From assembly GCA_965218555.1 (NCBI GenBank), contig OZ244625.1, forward strand, positions 3,906,001 through 3,970,000: DNA of 64,000 nucleotides. Reading direction: 5' to 3'. Below, in pieces: positions 6,688 through 16,664 of the stretch; the stretch's first letter is position 1, and each line of letters opens with the position of its first letter. The stretch is from JAPPLB01 sp965218555 (GTDB taxonomy: Bacteria; Acidobacteriota; Terriglobia; Bryobacterales; UBA6623). The notes under the pieces were generated by a model. That model saw only the letters and a program-made list of their open reading frames with translations. It did no database searches and had not been told where the DNA came from. The position numbers and the translations under genes were made by a program.

Positions 6688-9583
6688 GAATGGGCTTGGC
6701 CGCCAGCGGAACCTCCACGGTGAAAGTGGAGCCTTCACCGGGCCGGCTGTCCACCGTTATGGTACCGGAATGTCCCTGAATGATTCCGTAGCTGACCGCC
6801 AAACCCAGGCCGGTCCCACGCTTGGGACCTTTGGTTGTGAAGAAGGGATCGAAGACATGCCGCGCCTGGTCGGCGGTCATGCCTGAACCCGTATCCCGGA
6901 TCGAAACGCAGGCCATGCCGCCCCGCTCGCTCGTACTGACGATCAGCCGTCCGCCGTCCGGCATGGCATCGCGCGCATTGAGGATGAGATTGAGGAAGAC
7001 CTGCTGCAGTTGTCCCGCGTTGCCGAGCACGCCGGATGCTTCGGGCAAGAGATTCTTCTCGACCGCAATATGCCCCTGGCGAAGCTGTGGTGCGACCATC
7101 TCCAGCGTTTCGTTGATGGTGCGCGAAAGATCGAGCGGCGTCTTCTCGCTGCCCGAGGTCCTTGAGAAGTTGAGCAGCGAATTCACGATCCCGCTGGCAC
7201 GGAAGGTTTGCGAGGTGATTTTGTCAAGTATCTCGGCCGTCTTGGGCGTATCGGAAACTTGGCGGGCCAAGATTTGCGCGTAACTGGAGATCACCGCCAG
7301 CGGCGTGTTGACCTCATGTGCTACGCCGGCCGCGAGCAGACCGATCGAGCTCAGCTTCTCGGCCTGGATCAGTTGATTCTCAAGAGTCGAGTGTTCGGTG
7401 ACATCGTCGAAGATGATCAAGCGGCCGATGCGATCGAACGTCTTTGTGACGAGAGGGGCCACGACGATGTTCAGGACGCGCTCTTCGTCGTCGTGGCCGG
7501 AATCAGGACGAAACTCCGCTGGGAAGTCGCTTGCGCGGAGACGGAACTTGTACAAGTTCTTGAGGCCGGTGTCCTCGCGGATCTTATTCAACTCGTTGAC
7601 CAGCCTGTCGGGCAGCAACTCGTTCAGCCGCCGCCCCATTGCTTGTTGGCGAGAGATGCCGAACATCAGCTCCAGGGGGGTGTTCCAACTTCCCACACGG
7701 TCGTCAAGATCCGCCGCGGCGATGCCCACGCTCACCGACTCGACGATGTTCTCGCTGTAGTCCTTGAGGCGCTCATATTGCCGCGCCTTGCGGTCGAGGG
7801 AATCATGCAGCCGCGCATTCTCGACCGCGATCGCCAGGTAGCCCGACAACGCTCGAACCAACGCAACGTCTTCCGAGTTCAGAAACTGCCCGCCGCGAGT
7901 GCGGCCCAGCCCCAAATATGCAATCGTCCGGCCAGTGACGCGGCAGGGAACATAGTCAGTGAGGTCGAGGTCGACGAGGGCCGACCGATACGGAGCCAAG
8001 GCCGAGGGGAACTGCTCGGGATCTTCGATGTGCAAGTGAGTACCGGCGTCGTTCGACGATAGGGCGTGGGTCGTAAGAAACCGCGTGTTCGCGGCCTCGG
8101 CCACCTGCTCAAGCCCAACGGCCTTGACGAGCCGGAAGCTGCGGTCGCCGATAGATCCCTTCGCGAGGCCGGTCGCGAAGATGGCGACTTTCTCCAGCCG
8201 CAAGGTCTTGGTGAGGCGGTCCGCGACCGAATCCAACATCTTGTCCAGATCGGTCTCGGTGGTGAGCGCTGCGGCGAAGTCGGCCAGCGTCCGGCGGGAA
8301 TCGTAACGATCGCGGTAATGACGCTGGTCAAGGCGGATCTGGATCCACGACCGTAAAGGTTGGAAGGCCAAGGCGCCCGCCAGCACGGAGACGACCCAGA
8401 CCGCCGGCCCCAAACCTTCGGCGCTCAAAATCGTCCCGCTCCATGCGAAGAGCAAACCGTAGGCGGCGGCCAGCAGCCCCGATGCAGCCAGTGAAGCAGC
8501 CGTCGCACGGCGCGCAAAAAGCTCGACGTCCATCAATCGGTATCGAACGATGGCGTAAGCGAACGTGAGGGGAATCAACCCCAGAGAGAAGACAGACAGT
8601 GTCTGGCTCGGGCTCGGAACTTGCCCGGTGACATACGGCCCAAGGTAGAAGATCGCAAACGGCAGGATGCCCCAAAGAGCACCCACGGACAGCCACCTTC
8701 GTTGTTGACGCAGAATCGGTTCTTCGGTGCGGCCGGTCTGCCTTCGCAGGATCAGCGCTCCGGCGATGAAGTAAACGCCGTAGAGACCGAAGGCGATGCG
8801 ATCCAACAGGAAACGCACTTCGACCAGTGGCAATGTGAACTCGACGGCGCCGAGCGCGACAAGATGCTGCACGACAGCCACACCCAATGCCGGCAGGTAG
8901 AGCGCTCCTGACGCCCAGGGGCGCCGGCGGTACGCTTTCTCGGCGGTCGGGAAGGTCAGGCAGAAATGAAGGAACAGCGAGGGCGCCAGCAACGTCGCCC
9001 AAACATCGGCCCAGTACACAAGGCGGTCCAGGCCGTCGAGGCGAGTCGTGTAGCTGAAGCAATGGAGAACAAACGAGACCAGGGTAAAGAGGTAGAAATG
9101 ATGGACCATCGGCCCGGCTACCCGGGACAAAAGGACGGTCAGCCCAATCGCCAGGTAGGCCAGACCGACGATCCATTGAAAGGAGGAGGCAACCCCACCC
9201 TCAGGCGCGGCTCCGACGATGACGCGAGTCTCGAATCGAGTGCCCGCACGCTCGATGACATACGTCGCTTGCCTCCAGACCCCAATCCGGGCAAGCGTAC
9301 GCGCTACATCCAGCGCTTCATCGATGATGGAAGAGTCGATCCGTACGAGCCGGTCTCCTGCACGAATGCCTGCCTGGGCACCCGGACCCTCAAGCTCGAC
9401 GCGCAGTGACTCGACCCCTTCGGGCCGGTCGATCCAAGTGACGCCGTCGTCCGGCAACTGGAAGTCACTACGGTCGGCGAGGTTCAGCAAGGCGATCATC
9501 ACGCAGGCCGCCGTGGCCAGCAGAAGCAGGCCGGTGACCGCTCGGGGTGTCGTGCTCTTACTCACCTTCGTCTTCGAATCCAT
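6680..9583 (-). CDS. Membrane histidine kinase with PDZ-like, GAF and PAS domains
   Basis: 967 residues. After a first membrane helix (about 15-35) comes a PDZ-like segment (AQAGIRAGDRLVRIDSS, about 50-125), then a run of hydrophobic helices to about residue 400, a GAF domain (about 430-590), a PAS domain (VSVGIAAADLDDRVGSWN, about 605-720), a HisKA dimerisation helix with the phospho-acceptor His near 756 in GVAHEVNTPL, and an ATPase domain with NLILNARDA, DTGSGMT, FDPFFTTK and GTGLGLAVSYGI. It is the sensor partner of the overlapping NtrC-type regulator. The PDZ-like part is probably outside the cytoplasm and could sense unfolded or exported peptides; that is inference. Confidence 0.93.
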   Translation of the reverse strand: MDSKTKVSKSTTPRAVTGLLLLATAACVMIALLNLADRSDFQLPDDGVTWIDRPEGVESLRVELEGPGAQAGIRAGDRLVRIDSSIIDEALDVARTLARIGVWRQATYVIERAGTRFETRVIVGAAPEGGVASSFQWIVGLAYLAIGLTVLLSRVAGPMVHHFYLFTLVSFVLHCFSYTTRLDGLDRLVYWADVWATLLAPSLFLHFCLTFPTAEKAYRRRPWASGALYLPALGVAVVQHLVALGAVEFTLPLVEVRFLLDRIAFGLYGVYFIAGALILRRQTGRTEEPILRQQRRWLSVGALWGILPFAIFYLGPYVTGQVPSPSQTLSVFSLGLIPLTFAYAIVRYRLMDVELFARRATAASLAASGLLAAAYGLLFAWSGTILSAEGLGPAVWVVSVLAGALAFQPLRSWIQIRLDQRHYRDRYDSRRTLADFAAALTTETDLDKMLDSVADRLTKTLRLEKVAIFATGLAKGSIGDRSFRLVKAVGLEQVAEAANTRFLTTHALSSNDAGTHLHIEDPEQFPSALAPYRSALVDLDLTDYVPCRVTGRTIAYLGLGRTRGGQFLNSEDVALVRALSGYLAIAVENARLHDSLDRKARQYERLKDYSENIVESVSVGIAAADLDDRVGSWNTPLELMFGISRQQAMGRRLNELLPDRLVNELNKIREDTGLKNLYKFRLRASDFPAEFRPDSGHDDEERVLNIVVAPLVTKTFDRIGRLIIFDDVTEHSTLENQLIQAEKLSSIGLLAAGVAHEVNTPLAVISSYAQILARQVSDTPKTAEILDKITSQTFRASGIVNSLLNFSRTSGSEKTPLDLSRTINETLEMVAPQLRQGHIAVEKNLLPEASGVLGNAGQLQQVFLNLILNARDAMPDGGRLIVSTSERGGMACVSIRDTGSGMTADQARHVFDPFFTTKGPKRGTGLGLAVSYGIIQGHSGTITVDSRPGEGSTFTVEVPLAAKPIHA

Positions 9584-10101
9584 GGCCGGAGCCGCGCGGA
9601 GACATAACTCAACCCCAAAACGCAGACCATGGAGGTCGTTAGTTTGCCTCGCACGTTCCCTACCAAACCGGATCTATCGCGTAGGGCGTGTAAATGCTTA
9701 CAAAACAGTAGTATATCGGCCTTTGACGAGGCTGCCGGAAGGGTTCCCCGTGCAGGAATCCCGTTTCTGGAAGCATTGCCTGTGAATCCTGGGATATTTT
9801 AGTGTCGTATTCGCCTTTCGTTTGGGTTCGCACAGGACGACTTCCTCAACCGATCCTTCGCACCGCTCGGTTCAAACGAGTGGCTCCGCTCTTGACCGGA
9901 CTTGCCAAGCGCGCAAACCGCCGAAGCTATTTGGATGACTCGGCCGTCCCAGCCATTAGAGCAGGGGCAGAGTGTGCTTTTGTTCACCAAGATTTACTTG
10001 ACGCCCCCTGGTTAGGTAGCTAGAATCGAGGCGTGGGTTAGCTTGGTTGTAATCCGTCCGGTCGAAGCGCCGGCCCGAACGCGGTCAGGACAGAGGTGGC
10101 T
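9584..10101. other. Divergent promoter region, no gene seen
   Basis: About 520 bases between the start of the histidine kinase (leftward) and the start of the GWxTD gene (rightward). No reading frame looks like a gene. The rightward promoter at 9998-10026 is clear. The kinase promoter should lie close to 9584-9720 but I cannot place it. Confidence 0.6.
9998..10026 (+). promoter_or_regulatory. Near-consensus housekeeping promoter of the GWxTD gene run
   Basis: -35 box TTGACG at 9998-10003 and -10 box TAGAAT at 10021-10026, separated by exactly 17 bases. Each box is one base off consensus. Transcription would begin near 10033, about 70 bases before the ATG at 10102. Confidence 0.75.
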
Positions 10102-11757
10102 ATGCGGCGAATTCTCCATGCTGGTTGGCTTGTTGCCTTCATCGCTCTATGTATCTCTCCCTCAATGGTTGCAGGAGCCGAGAGGGAGGAGCCGAGGCAG
10201 CTCTCGAAGAAGGAAGAGAAGAGACGCCTGAAGCAGCTCCAAGATGAGTTACGCGGACCTTTCAGGAAGTGGATGCGTGAAGATGTCCGCTACATCCTAA
10301 CCTCGGAGGAAAAGAAAGCTTTTGTCCGCCTGACGACGGACGAGGAACGCGAGAACTTCATCGAGCAGTTCTGGCTGCGTCGCGACCCCACACCCGACAC
10401 GAGCGAGAACGAATACCGAGAAGAGCATTACCGGCGGATCGCCTGGTCCAACGAACGGTACGCATCAGGCATTCCCGGCTGGAAGACCGACCGCGGCCGC
10501 ATCTACATTACATTCGGTCCACCCGACGAGATCGAATCGCACCCCTCCGGCGGCGCCTACCAGAGACCTTATGAAGAGGGCGGCGGAATGACCTCGACCT
10601 ACCCCTTTGAGATCTGGCGCTATCGCTGGATTGAGGGGGTCGGCCAGGACGTACTGATTGAATTCGTGGATCCTACGATGACGGGCGAGTACCGCATGAC
10701 GTTGGATCCCTCCGAAAAAGATGCATTGCTCCACGTGCCGGGTGCGGGTCTCACGCTCGCCGAGCAGATGGGGCTATCGGAAAAACGCGACCGCTTCATG
10801 CGCACCGACGGAACCCGCATGGGCACTCCGATCGGCGGTGCAGTGTCGATGCGTTACAACCAGTTCGAAAGACTGCAACGATGGGCCGCTCTGCAGAAAC
10901 CGCCTGAGGTCAAGTTCAAGGATCTCGAGGCCGTCGTTGACTCCAGTATTGAATACAATACCTTGCCGGTTCGGGTCGAGGTGCAGTATACGCGGATCAC
11001 AAACGAGAATATTCTCGCTGGTGTATCGGTTCAGTTGGATAACAAAGATCTGGTCTTCCGCGAAGAAGATGGACGGCACAAGGCGATTGTCAATCTTTAC
11101 GGACGCGTGACGACGATGACCCGTCGTGTAGCGGCGGTCTTCGAAGACGTGGTCAGTGTGGATACCACCACGGAACGACTTCCGTACGAGTCGGAACGAT
11201 CTGCGCTCTACCAGAAACCATTGATTCTGGCGCCGGGTATGTATCGTCTGGAAGTCGTCTCGAAAGACGTGGTCGGCGAGACCATGAGCACCTACCGTAC
11301 AGCGCTCGAGGTCCCCCGGTTTGACGACGAACGACTGGCGTCGAGCACCTTGATTCTGGCGGACCGCATTGAGCGTGTTCCGATGCGGTCACTCGGTCTG
11401 GGCCAGTTCGTCATTGGCAGCTCGAAAGTACGCCCGCGTATCAACGAAGAGTTCAAGCAGAATGAGCGTTTGGGCATCTACCTGCAGGTTTACAACCTGG
11501 GAGAGGACGACTCGACTGCCGAACCCAAAGGTAGCGTGACCTACCAAGTCGCACGCCTCGATCAGCCGGATGAATTGCTGTTGGACTTCACCGAGTCGAT
11601 CAGTCAGATTCGCGGCGCCACTTCGAAGCAGATGATCGTGGAGAAGCTGTTGCCGCTCAAGACGTTGAATCCGGGAGAATACCGGCTTAGCCTGAGAGTG
11701 AACGATTCCGTCAGGAACGAAATATTAACACCTTCAACAACGTTCAAGGTAAGGTAG
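10102..11757 (+). CDS. GWxTD domain-containing exported protein
   Basis: 551 residues. A signal peptide (MRRILHAGWLVAFIALC...AGA) is followed by a charged, coiled segment and then the domain that gives the family its name: GWKTDRGRIYITFGPPDEIE, near residue 130. The function of GWxTD proteins is unknown; they occur in Acidobacteria and Bacteroidetes envelope contexts. The ATG at 10102 is chosen over the in-frame GTG at 10096 because agagg lies at a good distance from it. It is the first gene after a strong promoter and is followed, 35 bases later, by an outer-membrane barrel gene, so a role at the cell envelope is likely. Confidence 0.88.
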   Translation: MRRILHAGWLVAFIALCISPSMVAGAEREEPRQLSKKEEKRRLKQLQDELRGPFRKWMREDVRYILTSEEKKAFVRLTTDEERENFIEQFWLRRDPTPDTSENEYREEHYRRIAWSNERYASGIPGWKTDRGRIYITFGPPDEIESHPSGGAYQRPYEEGGGMTSTYPFEIWRYRWIEGVGQDVLIEFVDPTMTGEYRMTLDPSEKDALLHVPGAGLTLAEQMGLSEKRDRFMRTDGTRMGTPIGGAVSMRYNQFERLQRWAALQKPPEVKFKDLEAVVDSSIEYNTLPVRVEVQYTRITNENILAGVSVQLDNKDLVFREEDGRHKAIVNLYGRVTTMTRRVAAVFEDVVSVDTTTERLPYESERSALYQKPLILAPGMYRLEVVSKDVVGETMSTYRTALEVPRFDDERLASSTLILADRIERVPMRSLGLGQFVIGSSKVRPRINEEFKQNERLGIYLQVYNLGEDDSTAEPKGSVTYQVARLDQPDELLLDFTESISQIRGATSKQMIVEKLLPLKTLNPGEYRLSLRVNDSVRNEILTPSTTFKVR

Positions 11758-11792
11758 GCTATCGTCAGAACGGAATAGCAAAGCCCAACCCA

Positions 11793-13598
11793 ATGGCAAA
11801 CCCAGGACATCGAGTCAAACGAAGCTGTGGCGGGGCTTGCTTGTTGCCGTTGCTGGTTCTGCTGTTCGCGCCGGTTCTCGATGCCACCATCCTCGGTTCC
11901 ATCCGTGGGTTCGTACACGACCAACAGGGAATCCCCCAGGTAGGTGTCCTGGTGACACTGCTGACGCCGGAAGGCAAAGCGTCGCGCCAGACTCGTACCG
12001 ATTTCGACGGTGTATTCACGGTGGATAACGTCCTGCCGGGACAGTACTCCCTGCGAGTGGCCCTGGACCGGTTCCTGCCCGTCACGCAAGACGGAATCCA
12101 GGTGAAGGCCGGATTGAGCACACTCTTGGATGTCAGCCTGCGGGGCGTGTTCGCCACTCTCCAACTGGCTTACCCTGCGGATGGAAAGATCCGCGACATG
12201 AGCGACGACTGGAAATGGGCACTACGCTCGTCCCTGTCGACTCGCCCGGTACTGAGGTTTCGGCGTATCAAAAGTAAAGAAACCAAGAGCGTCATGCGTA
12301 AGTTGGCGGGCCGCTTCAGCGACACCAAGGGCTACGCGCAGTTGAGCGGCGGTGGCGTCAAGAGGTCGGCCTTGGCCAATGAGACGGATCTCGGTACGGC
12401 TTTCGCCGTGGCCACATCCGTTCTGGGCGAGAACAACATCGTTGTGAGCGGCAACATGGGCTACGGCTCGGCGAGCGGTACGCCGGCGGCTGCTTTTCGA
12501 ACGAGCTATCGTCGCGAGCTCGCCGCGGGCATCGCTCCGGAAGTTTCTGTAACAGTGCGGCAATTGCAGATGCCGATCGCGGCCGGCCAGGCGATCTACG
12601 GTCCGGGGGGGAATCAGAATGGTCTCTCGCTCGAGACAGTGACGCTCGGCTTTTCGGATACTGCGCGGCTGGGCGATCGGACCCGGTTTGATTACGGCTT
12701 TCTGTTCGAATCGGTCCGCTTCCTCAATCGACTGAATTTTGTCAGCCCCTATGGCCGCTTGGTGTACGAGCTGGGCAAGAACAGGGAAGTTCAGTTGCGC
12801 TATGCGTCGGGTGTTCCCCATTCGACGCAGACAGCGGCAGTGGGTGAGGACGGGTCCTTACGCCAAGAAGTTTCGTCGTTGGGCATGTTCCCGAGATTGG
12901 CGCTTCGAGATGGCCGCCCGACCGTGCAACGCGCCGAGCATGTCGAGATCGCCTATCGCGAAGAGAGAGGCGACAATCTGCTCGAACTGGCCGTGTTCAA
13001 AGACGACCTGAAAAATGCAGCGCTGTCGGCGATGACTCCAGCCGGGCATTTCTCCCGCGGAGAGGTGTTGCCGGATCTCTTCTCCGATAGCTCCACATTG
13101 AACGCCGGCAGCTATCAAACGAACGGTTACCGTGTTTCCTACGCCCGCAGACTTCGTGACCGGCTTCAGGCGGCCATCGGGTACAGCTCAACCGGTGTCC
13201 TCTCTCCCACGAGTTCGCAATTACAGACGGCGGATGTGAGCGAGTTGCGGCGGTCACTGAAGGTGAAACGAGCCAGTCTGGTGACCGCGTCGGTTTCAAC
13301 TACCCTTCCTGGCGCCGGGACTCAAGTCGTCAGCAGCTATCAGTGGTCGAATCAGTTGGCCGCCATCGCGCCGGATCTCTACAATGATTTCGCTTCCCGA
13401 TCCGACCCGGGACTCAATCTCGTCATCCGACAGCCGTTGCCGTTTTCGGACGGCCTGCCGGGCAAGTTGGAGGCAACCGGATACATCAACAATCTACTGA
13501 AGGCCGGATACATACCGGTCCAGACCTTCGATGGACAGCAGATCTACCTATTACCCGCCGTACGGAGTTACAGAGGCGCCCTCAGCTTTGTGTTCTGA
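11793..13598 (+). CDS. Outer-membrane beta-barrel protein with N-terminal carboxypeptidase-regulatory-like domain
   Basis: 601 residues: signal peptide (about 1-32), a carboxypeptidase-regulatory-like/CnaB fold (GSIRGFVHDQQGIPQVGVLV...GQYSLRVAL, about 35-110), then a long beta-rich region that looks like an outer-membrane barrel and ends in aromatic residues (ALSFVF), the usual C-terminal signal for barrel insertion. Compared with the 1104-residue receptor at 27392 it is short and has no clear plug domain, so a classical TonB-dependent transporter is doubtful. The gene lies between the GWxTD gene and another CnaB-like gene, probably on the same transcript. Confidence 0.8.
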   Translation: MANPGHRVKRSCGGACLLPLLVLLFAPVLDATILGSIRGFVHDQQGIPQVGVLVTLLTPEGKASRQTRTDFDGVFTVDNVLPGQYSLRVALDRFLPVTQDGIQVKAGLSTLLDVSLRGVFATLQLAYPADGKIRDMSDDWKWALRSSLSTRPVLRFRRIKSKETKSVMRKLAGRFSDTKGYAQLSGGGVKRSALANETDLGTAFAVATSVLGENNIVVSGNMGYGSASGTPAAAFRTSYRRELAAGIAPEVSVTVRQLQMPIAAGQAIYGPGGNQNGLSLETVTLGFSDTARLGDRTRFDYGFLFESVRFLNRLNFVSPYGRLVYELGKNREVQLRYASGVPHSTQTAAVGEDGSLRQEVSSLGMFPRLALRDGRPTVQRAEHVEIAYREERGDNLLELAVFKDDLKNAALSAMTPAGHFSRGEVLPDLFSDSSTLNAGSYQTNGYRVSYARRLRDRLQAAIGYSSTGVLSPTSSQLQTADVSELRRSLKVKRASLVTASVSTTLPGAGTQVVSSYQWSNQLAAIAPDLYNDFASRSDPGLNLVIRQPLPFSDGLPGKLEATGYINNLLKAGYIPVQTFDGQQIYLLPAVRSYRGALSFVF

Positions 13599-13633
13599 CG
13601 CTCTAAGTTCATTCCGAGGCCGCTGAAAAAGTC

Positions 13634-14002
13634 ATGAAGACGTTCTATTTGGGTTTGGTGTTGGTTCTTGTGGGATTCGCGCCCCATGCGGACGCCGCCA
13701 AGGCTATGACTCGTCTGCAGGTCCTGGTCCAAAACGACAAAGGCGATCCCGTACCGCGAGCCAGCGTGATCGTGCGGACCGTAAAAGGGAAAAAAAAGAA
13801 CAAGGTGACTGACACCTTACAACTCAAAACCAGCCAGCAAGGTACAGCGCCGTTACCGCCGATCCGGCAGGGCTCCATCCTGCTGCAGGTACACGCCCGT
13901 GGCTACCAGACCTTCGGAGAAACCATCGAACTGACAGAGCCCGAGCAGACGGTCAACGTCACTCTGAAGCTGCCCCAGGATCAAGCAACCGTCACGCGCT
14001 AG
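13634..14002 (+). CDS. Small exported protein with carboxypeptidase-regulatory-like fold
   Basis: 122 residues. Signal peptide MKTFYLGLVLVLVGFAPHADA, then one beta-sandwich of the carboxypeptidase-regulatory/CnaB kind (DKGDPVPRASVIVRT ... GSILLQVHARGYQTFGETIEL). It is essentially a free-standing copy of the domain found at the N-terminus of the preceding barrel protein, 35 bases upstream. It may act with that barrel in the periplasm; the actual function is unknown. Confidence 0.8.
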   Translation: MKTFYLGLVLVLVGFAPHADAAKAMTRLQVLVQNDKGDPVPRASVIVRTVKGKKKNKVTDTLQLKTSQQGTAPLPPIRQGSILLQVHARGYQTFGETIELTEPEQTVNVTLKLPQDQATVTR

Positions 14003-14045
14003 CACCGGCAGCCGGCCGCCATCCCGCTCGAAACCCGAGAGACCA

Positions 14046-14654
14046 ATGCATCTTTTTGCAGCACTCGAACTAGATACCAAAGTCATTGCCAATCTCACTG
14101 AGTTGGTGCACCGTCTCCGACCGTGCGGCGCGATTCACTGGAGCCACCCTCAGAATATGCATCTCACGTTGAAGTATATCGGCGACTGGGAAGTGCATCG
14201 GGTGGACGTACTCGTGCGGGCCCTGCAAAGTGTCAACGTGCCGCCTTCCCTCAGCGTGCCGCTGGCGGGTTTGGGTTTCTTCCCCAACTCCCGGCACCCA
14301 AAAGTCTTTTGGGCCGGCGCTGAGAACACCCCGGCGCTCCGCCGGTTGGCGAGCAGCGTTGACAGCGAGTTGCAGATGCTCGGCATCGCTCCGGAAATCC
14401 GTCCGTATTTTCCACACCTCACGCTCGGACGTGTCGTCGAGGACGCCCCACTTGACGAGCTGTACCGCAGCGTCGAAGATCTGCCGAGCCGCGAGTTTGG
14501 AGCCATTTCGCCAGATCGCTTTGTGCTGTTCGAAAGCACATTGATGGAAGGCGGGTCCATCTACCGAAAAGTGGCTGAGTTCCCGTTTACTAACTGCGCT
14601 AAACCGGCCGATGAGTCCGAGACCGTCGGGTCGGTCGTAGCGGGCCGCTGGTAG
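14046..14654 (+). CDS. thpR: RNA 2',3'-cyclic phosphodiesterase
   Basis: 202 residues of the 2H phosphoesterase superfamily (LigT/ThpR). Both catalytic HxT motifs are present: HLTLKYIG (His about 39) and HLTLGRV (His about 124). The enzyme opens 2',3'-cyclic phosphate ends of RNA to a 2'-phosphate in the cytoplasm. The start at 14046 gives MHLFAALELD, the typical 'R(L/V)FFAIEL'-like opening of the family. It is the last gene of the run that starts at 10102, although its cytoplasmic RNA role has no obvious link to the envelope genes before it. Confidence 0.9.
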   Translation: MHLFAALELDTKVIANLTELVHRLRPCGAIHWSHPQNMHLTLKYIGDWEVHRVDVLVRALQSVNVPPSLSVPLAGLGFFPNSRHPKVFWAGAENTPALRRLASSVDSELQMLGIAPEIRPYFPHLTLGRVVEDAPLDELYRSVEDLPSREFGAISPDRFVLFESTLMEGGSIYRKVAEFPFTNCAKPADESETVGSVVAGRW

Positions 14655-15047
14655 AATTCCCTTCCCGTATCCCTTTCCACCTTGAACCGAGCAAGGTCAG
14701 ATGAATTCCCTCGTGCGGTCAGATTTTTGTCGGTCAACGAGCGCTAATCCCTAATACCCAGCGCCGCGCGGACCAGTTGTCCGGGACGTGCCGGCAAGGG
14801 CCTAAGACTACTGCAGTAGGAGAGAATCTTGATACACAAGAAGGCTCAGGTGACCGGTGTGAGTGGCCGACCTGTGAATTTCTTCCGCAAGCACACTGCG
14901 ACGAAATGCGCCTTAAGCGCGCCGAACTGCAGGTCAGTCTCGACCAAGACCTGAAACGGAAAGGGATAGCACAGGATTAAGCTGTAAGACATGGTTTGTA
15001 CCGAAACGGAAACGCGTGTGGGGAGAACCCACGATTAAGGAGGTGAC
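14655..15047. other. Intergenic region
   Basis: About 390 bases before the sialidase gene. A 67-codon open frame (14777-14980) has no recognisable features and a TTG start. The last bases hold a very strong ribosome site, taaggaggtgac directly before the ATG at 15048. No promoter could be placed. Confidence 0.55.
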
Positions 15048-16319
15048 ATGCCGCGGTCAAACAAACACATCCGTAGTGCCGTTACATTTGTCATGCTGTC
15101 GGCTTCGATCTCATATTCCCAGGTAGGCGCCGAGGTCACTGCGGTATCAGTACCGTTCGTTTCACCCAAGGGAAGCTATGTCAAGCAACAGGACCGTTAT
15201 CACACGTTTCGTATTCCAGGCATGATCGTCACGCCGGACGGGTCGATATTGCTCTTTGCCGAGGGGCGACGCGGAGAGGGTAGCGACCCCCGGCGTGATG
15301 AGAACGCACCGATCGATCTGGTCATGCGCTGAAGTACCAATAACGGGAGAACATGGCAGCCCATGGCAGTCATCGATTCTGGTTATCGTCCGAACGGAGA
15401 CCTGGTCGATTTCGCAGACCCGACTCCGGTTCTTGACGAGATGACCGGCACAGTGTTCTTGTTCTACGGACAGTGGCCGGACATTGCTCCGATTACAGTC
15501 GCCTACGGACAGAGCACAGACCCCGATGACGGCAACCATGTAGTTTGGGTCCGCTCGAGCAGCGACAACGGCAAGACGTGGTCGGATCGAAAGCAAATCG
15601 TGTATCCGGACGAACCCCACGAGACAAGCGACGGGCTCTATTGGAGACAGGCTGAGCCCGGTCCGGGCAACGGCATCCAACTCCGATGGCAGGACGGCTC
15701 GGGGGCGCCTAATGGCCGGCTGATCATTCCGGCTAAGCGAAGCGGCTCAAGAACATCGAATGGAGAGGTTACGGTCGAGCCGTTCGTCTACTATTCTGAC
15801 GACAACGGCAAGACTTGGCGTGTCAGCAACGTCACGCCGGGACCGGATGCCAACGAGGATGAAGTTGTCGAACTTACCGACGGCAGAGTGCTGCTGGATG
15901 CCCGACAGAACAGTGGTGATTTCAGGCGTCGCCATCTGAGCACGGATGGTGGGGTCACGTGGGGTGCCGACAGTCCGGACGGCATCCCCATCACCAGGGT
16001 AGACGGCTCTCTGGTGCGCTATTCCTCCGAACGAAGCATGCACGACCGTGATCGACTGCTTTTCTCCTGCCCGCGCGGTGAAGGTGGCCTCAACCGCAAC
16101 AATATCACGGTCTGGACCAGCTACGACGAGGGAAAGACCTTCTCGAATCCGGTTCAGTTCAACACCGGGTTTGCGGCCTATTCGGTGATAAAACGCTTGG
16201 CTGACGGCACAATCGGCATGGTAGTCGAAACCGCGAAAAACGAGGGTGTCAGATACGGTGAAATCACGTTCTACCGTTTCGACATCGCTGAGTTGGAGAC
16301 CAAGGTCCGGGGCCGATAG
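15048..16319 (+). pseudogene. Exo-sialidase (BNR repeat) interrupted by one in-frame TGA
   Basis: Reading straight through gives about 423 residues. A signal peptide is followed by the sialidase opening YHTFRIPGMIVTPDG, with the RIP arginine that binds the sialic-acid carboxylate, and by Asp-boxes SSDNGKTWS, SDDNGKTWR, STDGGVTWG and SYDEGKTFS. The frame is broken once, by TGA at 15330-15332, in DLVMR-stop-STNNGRTW, itself an Asp-box; an arginine (CGA) is expected there, so one C-to-T change explains it. Both halves are otherwise well preserved. Sialidases release sialic acid from glycans outside the cytoplasm. A NanM-symporter fusion at 44-46.6 kb could take up the product. A recent nonsense mutation or a base-call error are both possible. 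Confidence 0.85.
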
Positions 16320-16664
16320 GTCGTAGCGAGGGAAGTTGGGGCATTGCGTTCCCACCATCGATCGGGCGGCCGCGGTTCTCAGAAGCCGACCCTGTTCCCA
16401 CAAACCAGACACTTCACACCAGAAGACAGCTCGTGAGAAATCGTCTTACCACCGACTACCCATCGCTTGGGGCCAACTTGGAAAAAGCGGACGAGAGCGA
16501 ATCGGCTCCCGCTCAGAGCGTTGGCACAAGAGGGGCGCAAGGTTCCAGCGTTCCTGTGACTGCGCCACGCGACTCCCTCCAACTCTCCGACGTTCCTCGC
16601 TGTCCGATCATGTATTCACGTTGAAATCGGATTGGACATGATCCGATAGAAAAGGGTTACCGCC
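16320..16664. other. Intergenic region
   Basis: About 345 bases between two disrupted genes on the same strand. No reading frame, repeat or promoter that I can support. Confidence 0.5.

Noticed and set aside
14777..14980. 67-codon open frame before the sialidase
   Set aside because: TTG start, no ribosome site, no recognisable feature; likely chance.
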